Under the pieces are notes generated by a model. It was not told the origin of the DNA and did no database searches. It saw only the letters and a list, made by a program, of their open reading frames with translations. This document shows positions 9,128 to 17,255 of a stretch of DNA of 35,618 nt, one piece after another. How positions within the stretch are numbered: the first letter of the stretch is position 1; each line of letters begins with the position of its first letter. The position numbers were made by a program, and so were the translations under genes. The DNA is from Candidatus Eisenbacteria bacterium (lineage in GTDB: Bacteria; Orphanbacterota; Orphanbacteria; Orphanbacterales; Orphanbacteraceae): contig JAFGGD010000019.1 in assembly GCA_016930695.1 (NCBI GenBank), forward strand, positions 1 to 35,618, in the 5' to 3' direction.

Positions 9128-9877
9128 GTGAGCGGTCGCGAGGCGGGAAAGAGCCGACTGCTGGAGGGGCGCGCGGCGCTGGTCACCGGCGCGGCGAAAC
9201 GGATCGGCCGGACGCTCGCCCTCGCGCTCGCCGGCGAGGGAGCGCGGGTGGCGGTGCATCACCACCGCTCGGCGGAGGAGGCGGAGGAAACCGCCCGTCT
9301 CGCAGGGAATGGAGCGCGCACCTTTCGCGCGGACCTCTCCTCGGTCGCGGAAGCGGAAGGGCTGGCCGAGGACGTCCACCGCGCTTTCGGCCGGATCGAC
9401 GTCGTGATCCACAACGCCGCCCTCTTCGGCCGCACCCCTTTCGGTGAAACGACCGAGCGGGATTGGGACCGCTTCCACGCCGTCAACCTGAAGGCACCTT
9501 TCTTCCTCTCCCAGGCGGCGGCGGCGCGCATGGGGGAGGGATCGATCCTCTTCATCGCCGACGTCTGCGCTCTCGATCCCTGGCCCGGCTATCTCGCCTA
9601 CGGCGCCACCAAGGCGGGATTGATCCATCTCACCCGCGGGCTCGCGCGGGCGCTGGCGCCGCGGATCCGGGTAAACGCGATTCTTCCCGGGCCGATCCTC
9701 CCCTCCGAACCGGAGGGGGCGGAGTCCCTGGACGAGGCGGTGGCGCGGACGCTTCTGAAACGCCGGGGCGATCCGTCGGACATCGCGTCGGCGGCGCTCT
9801 TCCTCACCGCCGAGGCGTGCTACGTCACCGGCGCCGTCCTCCCCGTCGACGGGGGCCGGCACCTGGGGAGCCGCTGA
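9128..9877 (+). CDS. SDR oxidoreductase, pteridine-reductase (FolM/PTR1) type
   Basis: NADPH-dependent short-chain dehydrogenase/reductase of 249 residues. The cofactor motif reads TGAAKRIG (20-27), the TGxxxRxG form typical of FolM and PTR1 rather than the classical TGxxxGxG. NNAG is replaced by HNAA. At the place of the usual catalytic serine there is Asp145 (FIADVCA), again as in pteridine reductases, followed by Tyr158 and Lys162 (YGATK). The C-terminal ITGAVLPVDGG-like ending (VTGAVLPVDGGRHLGSR) is standard. It starts with GTG at 9128, spaced well from AGGAGG that spans the previous stop. A role in dihydrofolate or dihydromonapterin reduction is inferred; another SDR substrate is possible. 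Confidence 0.85.
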   Translation: MSGREAGKSRLLEGRAALVTGAAKRIGRTLALALAGEGARVAVHHHRSAEEAEETARLAGNGARTFRADLSSVAEAEGLAEDVHRAFGRIDVVIHNAALFGRTPFGETTERDWDRFHAVNLKAPFFLSQAAAARMGEGSILFIADVCALDPWPGYLAYGATKAGLIHLTRGLARALAPRIRVNAILPGPILPSEPEGAESLDEAVARTLLKRRGDPSDIASAALFLTAEACYVTGAVLPVDGGRHLGSR

Positions 9878-9924
9878 CCGCTTTCGTCGCGCGTCCTTTC
9901 TTTGCGATCCAAACGGAATAGGTT

Positions 9925-12579
9925 CTAACGATTGCTCGCGGGCGCGTCCTTCGCCGGCGGCGTGTCGAGGAGCGCGCGGAAGGCGCGGTTCGATCGGTAC
10001 GACTCCCAGAGAGGGTCGAGGCGAACGGTGACGGCGCTGACCCGGGAGGGGTTTTCGAGGAGGGTCCGGAGCTGCTCGATGGCGATCGTCGGATCGTCGC
10101 AGACGACGGCGATCTGGGCGAGCCGTTCGTTCTGGTAGGGGCCGCTCATGGCGTCGCGGTCGAGGGGAAGCAGATCCACCGCGGCGCGTCCGTCCCGGAG
10201 CGCCTCGTCGCGGAGCCCGAGACGCGCCTCCGCCACGCCGAGAAGACCCCGGAGCCACCCCGCCTCCGGATCGCTCCGTACGCACCGGTCCAGGACCGTG
10301 CGCGCCGAGTCGGCCCGCGCCCGCGCTCGTTCCGGCTCTCCGCGCACGCCGTCCAGCTCCGCCTTATAAAGGAGACAGAAGACCGAGTCCGACGGGCTGT
10401 CGATCCCGGCGCCGCCGAGGGAGAGCTGCGCGCAGATTCCGGAGAAGGCGTCGGGGACGATGCGGAGGAGGAAGAGGGGTGTGACGCCCAGAAACTCGGC
10501 GGCGGGTATGCGGCGGGAGGCGTTCCGGATCGTCATGGCGGCGGCGGCGGTGTCGCCGTCCCGGTTCAGGTCGATCAGCGCCAGGTCCACGTAGGCGAAG
10601 ACCAGATGCGGCCAGAGGGAAACGGCGCGATCCAGCACCGGCTCCGCCTCGTCGAAACGGCGCATCCGAACCAGGGTCTGGCCGAGCCCGTGGGTGATGG
10701 TCGGGTCCCGCGGGTTCAGCTCCATCGCCTCGCGGAGCGTGCGGACCGATTCCTCCCACTCGCCGCGGCGGCGGTGGATCCAGCCGATGGAGGCGATGGC
10801 GTCCGACTCGCTCGGCCGGCTCCGTTGAACGAACTGGAAGTGTTCCAGCGCTTCGGTGTAGTCGCGGTGCCCGTAGTAGGCGAGGTCGCCGAGGGCCATG
10901 CGCGTGTCCACGCCGTCCGGCGCCAGGCGGAGGGCGTGCTCGGCCGCCACGCGCGCGGCGGCCAGTTCGTCGTCGTGCCCGAAGTGCCACTTCAGCCAGA
11001 CCCGCGCCCGCGCCAGCGACGCCCAGGCGACGGCGAAAGCGGGGTCGATCTCGACCGCCCTCTCGTACATCTCCACGGCGACGCGGGCGTCCCTCTCGGA
11101 GAGGCGGCGGTTGTAGGAGTCGTTGCCGCGGAGGAACAGTTCGTAGGCCTCCAGGTTCTCGGTGGGGCGCGACTGGACCGAGCGGCGCTCCGGCTCCAGC
11201 AGGGTGATGTCGAGCGCGCGGGCGACCCGCTCGGCGATTTCCGATTGCACGGCGAAGAGTTCGGTCATGTCCTTGTCGTAATGATCCGCCCAGACCGACA
11301 CCGCGTCGGCGACACTGATGAGGCTGGACGTCACGCGGAGGATGCTGGCGGGATCGTTGGGGCGCTCCCTCTGGATCGTCCCCTCGAGGACGAAGTCGGC
11401 GCCCAGCTCGCGCCCGATCTCCTGGCTGGTGAGATCGCTCCCCTTGAACTGCATCGCGCTCTTCCGGGAGATGACGGCGAGACCGTGGATGCCGGCGAGC
11501 CGCGCGATGATCGCCTCGGTGATCCCGTCGGCGAAGTACTCGTCCTCCCGCGGCCCGATGTTTTCGAGGGGGAGGACGGCGAGCTTTTTCCGGCCGCCTT
11601 CCCCGCCGCCGCCGAGGAGAAGGAGGGCGAGGAAAACCATACCGATGACGAGAAGGGCGCCGCCGGCGAAGAGCACGCGGCGTTTCCGCCGCGAGGCGGG
11701 GGCGGGCGCGGCCGGCGCGGGGGCGGTTTGCGCGACCGCCCATCCGGTGGCGGTCACGTCCCGCGCGCTCGGATCGACGTGGGGCCGAAGATCGTTGGCG
11801 ACCTCCCCCGCCGATCCGTAGCGCTTCTCCCTCTCCTTCTCCATGCAGCGCTCGACGATCCGCGCGAGAGGCGCGGGCACTCCGGGTCGCGCCTCGGCGA
11901 GGGGGGGCGGCGTTTCGTGCAGCACCGCGTAGAGAAGCGCGGGGATGGAGTTCCCCTGGAAGGGAGTGCGCCCGGTGAGCATCTGATAGAGGAGAACGCC
12001 GAGGGACCAGACGTCGCTTCGTCCGTCCAGCTCGATCCCCTGCGCCTGCTCCGGCGACATGTACGCCGCCGTTCCCACCGTCGTGCCGGGGAGGGTGATC
12101 ATGGTCTGCTCCGTCGACTTGGCGAGTCCGAAGTCCATGATCTTCACCCGCCCCTGCGCCGTGAGCATCAGGTTCGCCGGCTTGATGTCCCTGTGGACGA
12201 TCCCCTTGCCGTGCGCCTCCTGCAACCCCTCCGCCGCCTGGAGCGCGATCCGCGCCGTCTCGCCGGGCGGGAGAGGGCCGCCTTCGAGAATCTCCTTGAG
12301 GGTTTTCCCCTCGACGCACTCCATGGCGATGAAGCTGCGCCCCTCGTGCTCGTCGATCTCGTGGATGGTGCAGATGTTGGGATGGGAGAGGGCGGCGGCG
12401 GCGCGCGCCTCGTTCAGGAATCGCGCCTTCTCGCGCGGCGAAGATGTCGCCTCGGCGGGGAGGAACTTGAGCGCCACCGTTCGTTGGAGACGGGTGTCCT
12501 CCGCCTTGTAGACCACGCCCATTCCTCCCTCGCCCAGCTTGCCGAGGATGCGGTAATGGGAAACGGTCTCGCCGATCAT
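9925..12579 (-). CDS. membrane Ser/Thr protein kinase with TolB-like domain and TPR repeats
   Basis: An 884-residue one-pass membrane kinase of PknB type. The catalytic domain (about 9-275) shows the glycine loop LGEGGMGVVYKA, Lys38, the catalytic loop HRDIKPANLML with Asp131, MDFGLAK with Asp149, and YMSPEQAQG. A TM helix lies at about 303-324. After it comes a FlgO/TolB-like domain (KLAVLPLENIGPREDEYFADG) and then a long TPR region to the C terminus, probably a binding platform outside the membrane or for partners. This architecture is abundant in Eisenbacteria and Acidobacteria. The ATG at 12579 is preferred over an upstream ATG: GGAGG lies 7 bases ahead and the kinase fold begins directly. 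The gene converges on the SDR gene and is divergent from the serpin gene. Confidence 0.92.
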   Translation of the reverse strand: MIGETVSHYRILGKLGEGGMGVVYKAEDTRLQRTVALKFLPAEATSSPREKARFLNEARAAAALSHPNICTIHEIDEHEGRSFIAMECVEGKTLKEILEGGPLPPGETARIALQAAEGLQEAHGKGIVHRDIKPANLMLTAQGRVKIMDFGLAKSTEQTMITLPGTTVGTAAYMSPEQAQGIELDGRSDVWSLGVLLYQMLTGRTPFQGNSIPALLYAVLHETPPPLAEARPGVPAPLARIVERCMEKEREKRYGSAGEVANDLRPHVDPSARDVTATGWAVAQTAPAPAAPAPASRRKRRVLFAGGALLVIGMVFLALLLLGGGGEGGRKKLAVLPLENIGPREDEYFADGITEAIIARLAGIHGLAVISRKSAMQFKGSDLTSQEIGRELGADFVLEGTIQRERPNDPASILRVTSSLISVADAVSVWADHYDKDMTELFAVQSEIAERVARALDITLLEPERRSVQSRPTENLEAYELFLRGNDSYNRRLSERDARVAVEMYERAVEIDPAFAVAWASLARARVWLKWHFGHDDELAAARVAAEHALRLAPDGVDTRMALGDLAYYGHRDYTEALEHFQFVQRSRPSESDAIASIGWIHRRRGEWEESVRTLREAMELNPRDPTITHGLGQTLVRMRRFDEAEPVLDRAVSLWPHLVFAYVDLALIDLNRDGDTAAAAMTIRNASRRIPAAEFLGVTPLFLLRIVPDAFSGICAQLSLGGAGIDSPSDSVFCLLYKAELDGVRGEPERARARADSARTVLDRCVRSDPEAGWLRGLLGVAEARLGLRDEALRDGRAAVDLLPLDRDAMSGPYQNERLAQIAVVCDDPTIAIEQLRTLLENPSRVSAVTVRLDPLWESYRSNRAFRALLDTPPAKDAPASNR

Positions 12580-12658
12580 ACGTGGGCCTCCGGTCTCCCC
12601 GCGGGGAGGACGGCCGTACAGGGTGATCTGTCGCGCGCAGGCGCCCGTCCGCCGCATC

Positions 12659-12686
12659 ATTATACCGATCATGGGGACCGGGCCAA
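12659..12686 (-). promoter_or_regulatory. promoter of the Ser/Thr kinase gene
   Basis: On the minus strand a perfect -10 TATAAT (12664-12659) lies 16 bases from a -35-like TTGGCC (12686-12681, four of six matches). The transcript would start near 12,652 and carry a leader of about 70 nt to the ATG at 12,579. Confidence 0.55.
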
Positions 12687-12925
12687 GAAGATCGATGGAT
12701 TTCGGCGACTCGCTCCTCGGCGCAGCTGAAGAATCGCCGGAAGTGGAATTTGGTTAACTTGTTATTTGATGGCGTTTTGTGCGATTTTCACCGTTCCGTC
12801 CTTCTCAGGAACGGCGTGCTCGCCAAGGAGGGTCCGCTCGCATCGAGGGACCCGCCCGCGCCCCGCGAAGGCGGAAAAGCGAGGGTGGAAGCCGCGGCCG
12901 AAATCGATTCCGCGGCGGCGGCGGC
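12687..12925. other. divergent spacer between kinase and serpin genes
   Basis: No gene supported. The part at about 12,745-12,790 is distinctly AT-richer than its surroundings (TTTGGTTAACTTGTTATTTG). Two small hairpins can form: CGTTCC/GGAACG at about 12,794-12,815 and GGGTCC/GGACCC at about 12,829-12,852. Nothing further recognised. Confidence 0.4.
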
Positions 12926-12954
12926 GTGACATTCACGTCTCAATCGTGTATAGT
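12926..12954 (+). promoter_or_regulatory. sigma-70-type promoter of the serpin gene
   Basis: GTGACA (12926-12931, five of six matches to TTGACA), a 17-base spacer and TATAGT (12949-12954, five of six). A start near 12,961 would give a leader of about 40 nt that contains a near-perfect Shine-Dalgarno (AAGGAGGTG, 12989-12997) 4 bases before the ATG. Confidence 0.75.
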
Positions 12955-13001
12955 ACGCCTATCCACATCGCCCGGCGCCGATCCCTCGAAGGAGGTGGAT
13001 C

Positions 13002-14582
13002 ATGCTCGACCGTCCCGCCCGCCTCTTCCTTTTCCTTACGCTCCTCTTCGTTTTCTCCGTCCCCTCTCCCGCGCAGCAAACGGGGACCGGTACCCTAGCC
13101 GGAACGGTCAAAGACGCGGAGACTGGAGAGCCGGTGGAATGGGCGGATGTCGTTATTCTTGAGACGAACAAGGGGGGGATCGTCCAGCAGAATGGAAGGT
13201 TCGAGGTCAAATACATCCCGCCGGGCACATACCATGTAAAGGTCTGGATGAACGGCTACAATCCGCTCATTGAGAAGAGTGTCGAGATAAGTCCGAACGA
13301 TACGACCACGGTCCATTTCCTCTTGCATGAGATCGGGTATATCCCTCCTGTAAAACAAGAGGAGTTGAGGAAGCTCCAGGAGGAACGAGCGGCGAAAGCC
13401 AAAGCGCGGCGGATCGACGAGGATCGGGAGCCCCTCGCACGCGCCGCGGCGGACTCCGCGAACTCCTTCGCCTGGGATCTCTATGGGATTCTCGCCGAAA
13501 CGGAAGGGAACCTCTTCTTCTCCCCCTTCAGCGTGAGCATGGCGCTCGCCATGACCTACGCCGGCGCGGCGGGGGAGACGAAGGAGGAGATGGCACGAAC
13601 GCTCCACTTTTCAGGCGACGACGAGCATCTTCACACAGGTTGGATGGAGATCCGCGAGAGCCTGATCCGGGGGAGTGGGGAGGGAGTCTACGAACTCAGC
13701 ATAGCGAATCGTCTCTTCGGAGAGAGTGAACACCGGTTCCGGAAGCGGTTTTTATCGATCACGGAAGAGGAATACGGCGCTTCCCTGGAAGAGGTCGATT
13801 TCCGCACCGATACGGAAGGAGCCCGCCTGACGATCAATCGTTGGGTGGAAGAGGAAACCCGGAATCGGATCCGCGACCTGATTCCCCCCGGGGGGGTAAA
13901 TACCCTAACACGCCTGGTGCTCGCGAACGCGATCTATTTCAAGGGGCTCTGGGTGGACGCCTTCAAGAAAGACAAAACCCGGGATGAGCCGTTTTATCTT
14001 CTCTCCGGCGACACCCTCTCCGTTCCGATGATGGTGGACAAAAGGGATTGTCTGTTCAGTAAATATGAAGAGGACGGTCTTCGCGTCCTCGCGATGCCCT
14101 ATCAACCGGGGCAGATTTCCCTGGTGATTCTCCTCCCCGACCGGATCGACGGCCTCGCCGATCTGGAGAAGAAACTGACCGCCGAGCGGATCGATGGATG
14201 GATCGAGGGCGCAAAGAATACGGAAGTCGCCGTCCTGATCCCCCCGTTCCGGATCGAAGATCGTTTTAATCTGTCCGACGCGCTTTTTCATCTCGGGATG
14301 AAGACCGCCTTTTCCGACGTGCGGGCCGATTTCTCCGAAATGGCCGAGGAGGAGGAGATACCGCTCTTCCTATCCGAGGTGTTCCACAAGAGCTTCGTCG
14401 AGGTGAATGAAGAGGGGACCGAGGCGGCCGCGGCTACGGCGGTCGTCATGGAAACCCTTGGATTATCTACCCATTTTCCCCCCGAATTCCGTGCCGACCA
14501 CCCCTTCCTTTTCCTCATCCGCGACAAGGTCACCGGCGCGATCCTCTTTCTCGGACGGGTGGTCGATCCCACCGCGGGTTGA
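13002..14582 (+). CDS. secreted serpin with N-terminal carboxypeptidase-regulatory-like domain
   Basis: A 526-residue exported serine/cysteine protease inhibitor. Signal peptide about 1-25 (FLFLTLLFVFSVPSPAQQ). Residues about 27-107 form a CarboxypepD_reg-like beta domain (GTLAGTVKDAETGEPVEWADV, YIPPGTYHVKVWMNGY). A charged helical linker (about 115-145) leads to the serpin domain (about 150-526): NLFFSPFSVSMALAMTYAGA, LVLANAIYFKGLW, and the C-terminal DHPFLFLIRD. The reactive-loop hinge is EEGTEAAAAT (470-479), with small residues from P15 to P9, the pattern of inhibitory serpins. The P1 residue cannot be fixed, since the loop is a few residues longer than in alpha-1-antitrypsin; Leu486 and Met483 are candidates, suggesting a chymotrypsin- or elastase-like target. 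Its start has an excellent ribosome site. No protease gene is adjacent. Confidence 0.93.
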   Translation: MLDRPARLFLFLTLLFVFSVPSPAQQTGTGTLAGTVKDAETGEPVEWADVVILETNKGGIVQQNGRFEVKYIPPGTYHVKVWMNGYNPLIEKSVEISPNDTTTVHFLLHEIGYIPPVKQEELRKLQEERAAKAKARRIDEDREPLARAAADSANSFAWDLYGILAETEGNLFFSPFSVSMALAMTYAGAAGETKEEMARTLHFSGDDEHLHTGWMEIRESLIRGSGEGVYELSIANRLFGESEHRFRKRFLSITEEEYGASLEEVDFRTDTEGARLTINRWVEEETRNRIRDLIPPGGVNTLTRLVLANAIYFKGLWVDAFKKDKTRDEPFYLLSGDTLSVPMMVDKRDCLFSKYEEDGLRVLAMPYQPGQISLVILLPDRIDGLADLEKKLTAERIDGWIEGAKNTEVAVLIPPFRIEDRFNLSDALFHLGMKTAFSDVRADFSEMAEEEEIPLFLSEVFHKSFVEVNEEGTEAAAATAVVMETLGLSTHFPPEFRADHPFLFLIRDKVTGAILFLGRVVDPTAG

Positions 14583-15000
14583 TCTCGGTACCGGATACCC
14601 CCTCGCTTCGCTCGGAGAGAACAGCGTACCGAACGGCGGTTTCCCTTCCCCCGCCGGCTCTCCCTCTCGGGGCCGTCAGGCCTTCTCTCGATCCCGCTAT
14701 CCCCTCCGTCTCCTCCTCGGACGGACTCCGAGAGGGATTACCCGTCCGTCCGGCTCCCCACACCGTGCCCCGAAGGGAGAGCCGGCGGGGGAGGAGAAGG
14801 ACGATTTCGATACAGATACCGGAATGTTCGTTACCGGGCGCCTGATTCGTCGCGAGGTTTCGGAGCGCGAGGCGAGGGATCGTACTGGACGAGGTCCCTC
14901 CCGGAATCGTAGCCCGAGCTACGAGGAGGAAGGGGACGACGGAAGAACGGTCCCGCAGCCCGTGATCCGGAACCGCAGCAGAATCCAATCGCTCCCCCCG
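14583..15000. repeat. repeat-bearing spacer with inverted copies of a dispersed element
   Basis: No gene supported. Positions 14648-14673 and 14767-14792 are inverted copies of one 25-26-bp word (GCCCCGA(G)AGGGAGAGCCGG plus a G run), differing by one indel. Positions about 14,722-14,822 match, in inverse orientation, the element at about 35,420-35,565: shared blocks include CGGACTCCGAGA, GGATTACCCGTCCGTCC, CACCGTGCCCCGAAGGGAGA and CGATTTCGAT. The copy here lacks the REP-like palindrome carried by the right-edge copy. The rest (14,830-15,000) shows nothing recognised. Confidence 0.65.
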
Positions 15001-15100
15001 AAAATAAAGAGGCCTTCCGGGTTTCCGCTATCACCCGAAAGGCCTAACTCCGCTCAGACTACCCCGAGTACCCTGAGCCATCAGAACTCAGGATATTCAT
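15001..15100 (-). ncRNA. candidate structured small RNA of about 100 nt
   Basis: No known family recognised. A good promoter (15107-15135) and an intrinsic terminator (15010-15045 plus T-rich tail) bracket a 100-nt stretch with no downstream gene on this strand. Predicted start is 15,100. Counting from there: CCTGAG (9-14) pairs with CTCAGG (24-29); but GCTCAG (23-28) pairs equally well with CTGAGC (44-49), so two hairpins compete. A 13-codon frame begins exactly at the predicted first base (MNILSSDGSGYSG, stop at 40-42), so it could also be a leaderless short ORF. It lies 57 bases beyond the stop of the TPR gene and is read toward the serpin gene's 3' end. Expression has not been shown; it could also be a 3' remnant. 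Confidence 0.55.
15010..15045 (-). terminator. intrinsic terminator of the small RNA (minus strand)
   Basis: On the minus strand AGGCCTTTCGGGT pairs with ACCCGGAAGGCCT over 13 bp with one T-G pair and a 10-nt loop, followed by CTCTTTATTTT (15011-15001). On the plus strand the same stem has a C-A mismatch and no T tract, so the minus reading is right. Confidence 0.75.
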
Positions 15101-15106
15101 GCGGAA

Positions 15107-15135
15107 ACTATAACACACTTTTAACGGTAAGACAA
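15107..15135 (-). promoter_or_regulatory. promoter of the small RNA (minus strand)
   Basis: TTGTCT (15135-15130), 17-base spacer, TATAGT (15112-15107), in an AT-rich pocket that contrasts with the GC-rich surroundings. The -35 begins 22 bases past the stop codon of the upstream minus-strand TPR gene, and the predicted start falls on A at 15,100. Confidence 0.65.
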
Positions 15136-15156
15136 CTCCTTTTTAAAAACACGGTC

Positions 15157-17064
15157 TCAGTCGTAGAGGAATCCCCGCGCGTGGCGCACCTCGGACCTTT
15201 CCGGATTCGCGTAGCGCCAGTAGTGGAGGAACTCGCGGTAGGCGAGACCGGCCCGATCCTTCTCCCCCTGCTCCTCGAGAGTGCGCCCCAGGTAATAAAA
15301 AGTAAGAGGGAGCACAGGAGGGAGGTCGAGGAAGGACTCTCCGCGATCCGCCAGATGCTCCAACTCCCGAAGGGCGGGTCCCCATCGTTTGGCGAGCCAG
15401 GAAGCGCGCCCCAGGAGGTGCCGCGTCCAGGGACGGTCCTTCTCGTGGAGCGCGCGGCGGAGCGGCGGAATCGCCTCCCAACCGGATCCGCCGAAGAGGA
15501 GATGCACCCCGTCGAGAAGGTCCGGCAGATCCGGATCGGCGCCCGGTTCGCTCTCCAGCTCCAGCTTCTTGGCCGCCACCGCCCCCAGATCGCCCCGGTA
15601 GGCGCCGAAAAGTCCCTCCAGCCACGCCACCTTTCCCGGACGCGATCCCGCGCCCGCGAGTCCGTCCCCCCGGAAGCGCAGCTCCGCGAGTTCCGTCGCC
15701 GCCGCGTCCCACTCCCCCGCCTCCAGATAGACGAAGATGAGCCTCTCCGTCAGGTCGATCAGGCTTTCCTCGTCACGGAGGCCGTACGCCTCGTCGCGCG
15801 CCTGCACCAGATCCCCCGCCGCCTCGTGAAAACGGCCCTGGGCGAAGAGGAAGTCGGCGCGCGCCGCCCGGTGGACGAAATAGGGCCGCGTCCCCTCCGG
15901 TCCGTGCGGGTTCGGTGGTGGTGGTAGCGAGAGGATGTCCCCCGTCTCCTCGAGAAGGCCCTCCGAATAGTAGAGCGACGCGATCCCGATCCGCGCGAGA
16001 TGGTCCCGCGGCGAGAGACCGAGGGCGCGGCGGTATTCGTCCCGGGCGAGGTCGAGGAATCCGTCGCGCAGCGCCGCGTCGCCCAGAAGCCGGTGCGGCA
16101 TCGGGTCGAGAGGGCGCTTCTCCACCGCCTTCGCGAGGAGGCGGCGCCCCTCTTCCGACTCCCCGCGGTCCAGGCGGTCCAGCGCATCCAGAAGGAGCGT
16201 GTCGAAACGGTTGGGATACTCCTCGACGAGGCGGGCGAGAGCGAGGCGCGCCTCCTCGTCGGAGCCGCGCACCCGCGCCAAACGGACGCGGTGCACGAGC
16301 CTCTCCCTCGTGGTGAGATCGGCAGGCCGGACTCGGTCGAGGAAAGCGGCGCCTCTCTCCCGGCTTTCCCGCAGGAAGAGGCGGAAACCGAGTTCCGAAA
16401 GGGCCGGGGAGTGGAAGGAATCGAGGGCCGCCGATTCCGAGAGAAGGTTGATCGATCCGAAGATGAGACCGGAGGCGTATTGCTCTTCCGCGTCGGCGCG
16501 AAAGACGCGCGGGGGAGAGGAGGGTGGTTCTCCTCCCAGCCGCCGAACGGCGGAGTCGGCCAGCGCCGCCGCCGCGGCGCCGGTCGAGCCGGTGGGCGCC
16601 GCCGGGAGCCGGACGATCCAGTTCTCGTCGAAAGGGGAACGGGTGCCGAGCACCCGGATCTCCCGCTCTTCCCCCTCCCACGGCAGGTGGAGGTGAAGGA
16701 TCAGGTCGAGGCCGAACTCGCGCGCCTCGCTCCGGACATAGGCGAGGGCGTGGCCGGAGAGGGGCGCGCCCCCCGCTTCCTCGAGAAGGGCGGCCAGGTT
16801 TTCCTCCGCCGCGTCCGGCACGGCGGCGGGAAGAAGGGGGAGGCCGCTCTCCTCCAGCCTTCTCGCGAACTGTGTCCGAATCCCGTTCGGATGGGGAGTG
16901 GAGGGAGGGGCCGAGAGGAGGAGAACGTAGCGGGAAGGTTCCTCGGCCGCGGCCGCGCCGGAGAGAAGCGCCGCGAGCGCCGCCGCCGCGGCGAGAAAGG
17001 CTCGCCATCGCCTACCCCCGCAGGAGCCGCGCCACCCCGGTTTTTCTTCTCTTTTCCTTCCCAT
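15157..17064 (-). CDS. secreted TPR-repeat protein of unknown function
   Basis: A 635-residue exported protein. The N terminus is positively charged followed by a long Ala/Leu stretch (FLAAAAALAALLSGAAAAEE), a signal peptide with cleavage near residue 40. Residues about 45-160 hold a beta/alpha segment (YVLLLSAPPSTPHPNGI, LDLILHLHLPW) that I cannot name. From about 190 on there are helical TPR-like repeats (LARLVEEYPNRFDTLLLDALDRL, ARDEYRRALGLSPRDHLARIGIASLYYSEG), ending with EFLHYWRYANPE, like the tails of TPR kinases in this lineage. AAAGAGGA precedes the ATG. Probably a periplasmic scaffold; no partner is evident. It stands alone between the small-RNA candidate and the divergent permease operon. 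Confidence 0.8.
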   Translation of the reverse strand: MGRKREEKPGWRGSCGGRRWRAFLAAAAALAALLSGAAAAEEPSRYVLLLSAPPSTPHPNGIRTQFARRLEESGLPLLPAAVPDAAEENLAALLEEAGGAPLSGHALAYVRSEAREFGLDLILHLHLPWEGEEREIRVLGTRSPFDENWIVRLPAAPTGSTGAAAAALADSAVRRLGGEPPSSPPRVFRADAEEQYASGLIFGSINLLSESAALDSFHSPALSELGFRLFLRESRERGAAFLDRVRPADLTTRERLVHRVRLARVRGSDEEARLALARLVEEYPNRFDTLLLDALDRLDRGESEEGRRLLAKAVEKRPLDPMPHRLLGDAALRDGFLDLARDEYRRALGLSPRDHLARIGIASLYYSEGLLEETGDILSLPPPPNPHGPEGTRPYFVHRAARADFLFAQGRFHEAAGDLVQARDEAYGLRDEESLIDLTERLIFVYLEAGEWDAAATELAELRFRGDGLAGAGSRPGKVAWLEGLFGAYRGDLGAVAAKKLELESEPGADPDLPDLLDGVHLLFGGSGWEAIPPLRRALHEKDRPWTRHLLGRASWLAKRWGPALRELEHLADRGESFLDLPPVLPLTFYYLGRTLEEQGEKDRAGLAYREFLHYWRYANPERSEVRHARGFLYD

Positions 17065-17191
17065 TTCCTCTTTCCACCACTCCCGCCCCTCCCGTGTTCC
17101 CGGGTTTTCCTCGAACCCCGGAGGGGCGGGCCGTGTGCAAAGGATCGTGGCGATACGGCGACCCGGCCGCCCGAGCCCTATCTTTTATCCT

Positions 17192-17220
17192 TTGGCCCTC
17201 CGGGGCAAGTGGTATATATG
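17192..17220 (+). promoter_or_regulatory. possible promoter of the permease-SPFH operon
   Basis: TTGGCC (17192-17197), 17-base spacer, TATATG (17215-17220) in the 191-base divergent spacer. Matches are only moderate (four of six each). It would give a short leader of about 29 nt. No metal-regulator dyad was recognised. Confidence 0.35.
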
Positions 17221-17255
17221 GAGGATGACGCCATCGGGCGGGTCGAGGGTTCCTC

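Noticed and set aside
10606-12729. A 707-codon plus-strand frame opposite the Ser/Thr kinase gene
   Set aside because: Same reason: compositional shadow with no domain, opposite a clear protein kinase.
14583-15000. CRISPR array or insertion sequence in the repeat-bearing spacer
   Set aside because: Repeats are few, inverted and unequally spaced, with no cas gene or transposase in the window.
14407-15927. A 506-codon plus-strand frame across the serpin end, repeat spacer and TPR gene
   Set aside because: It crosses a repeat element, a terminator and a promoter and runs antisense to the TPR gene; no ribosome site and no family sequence.
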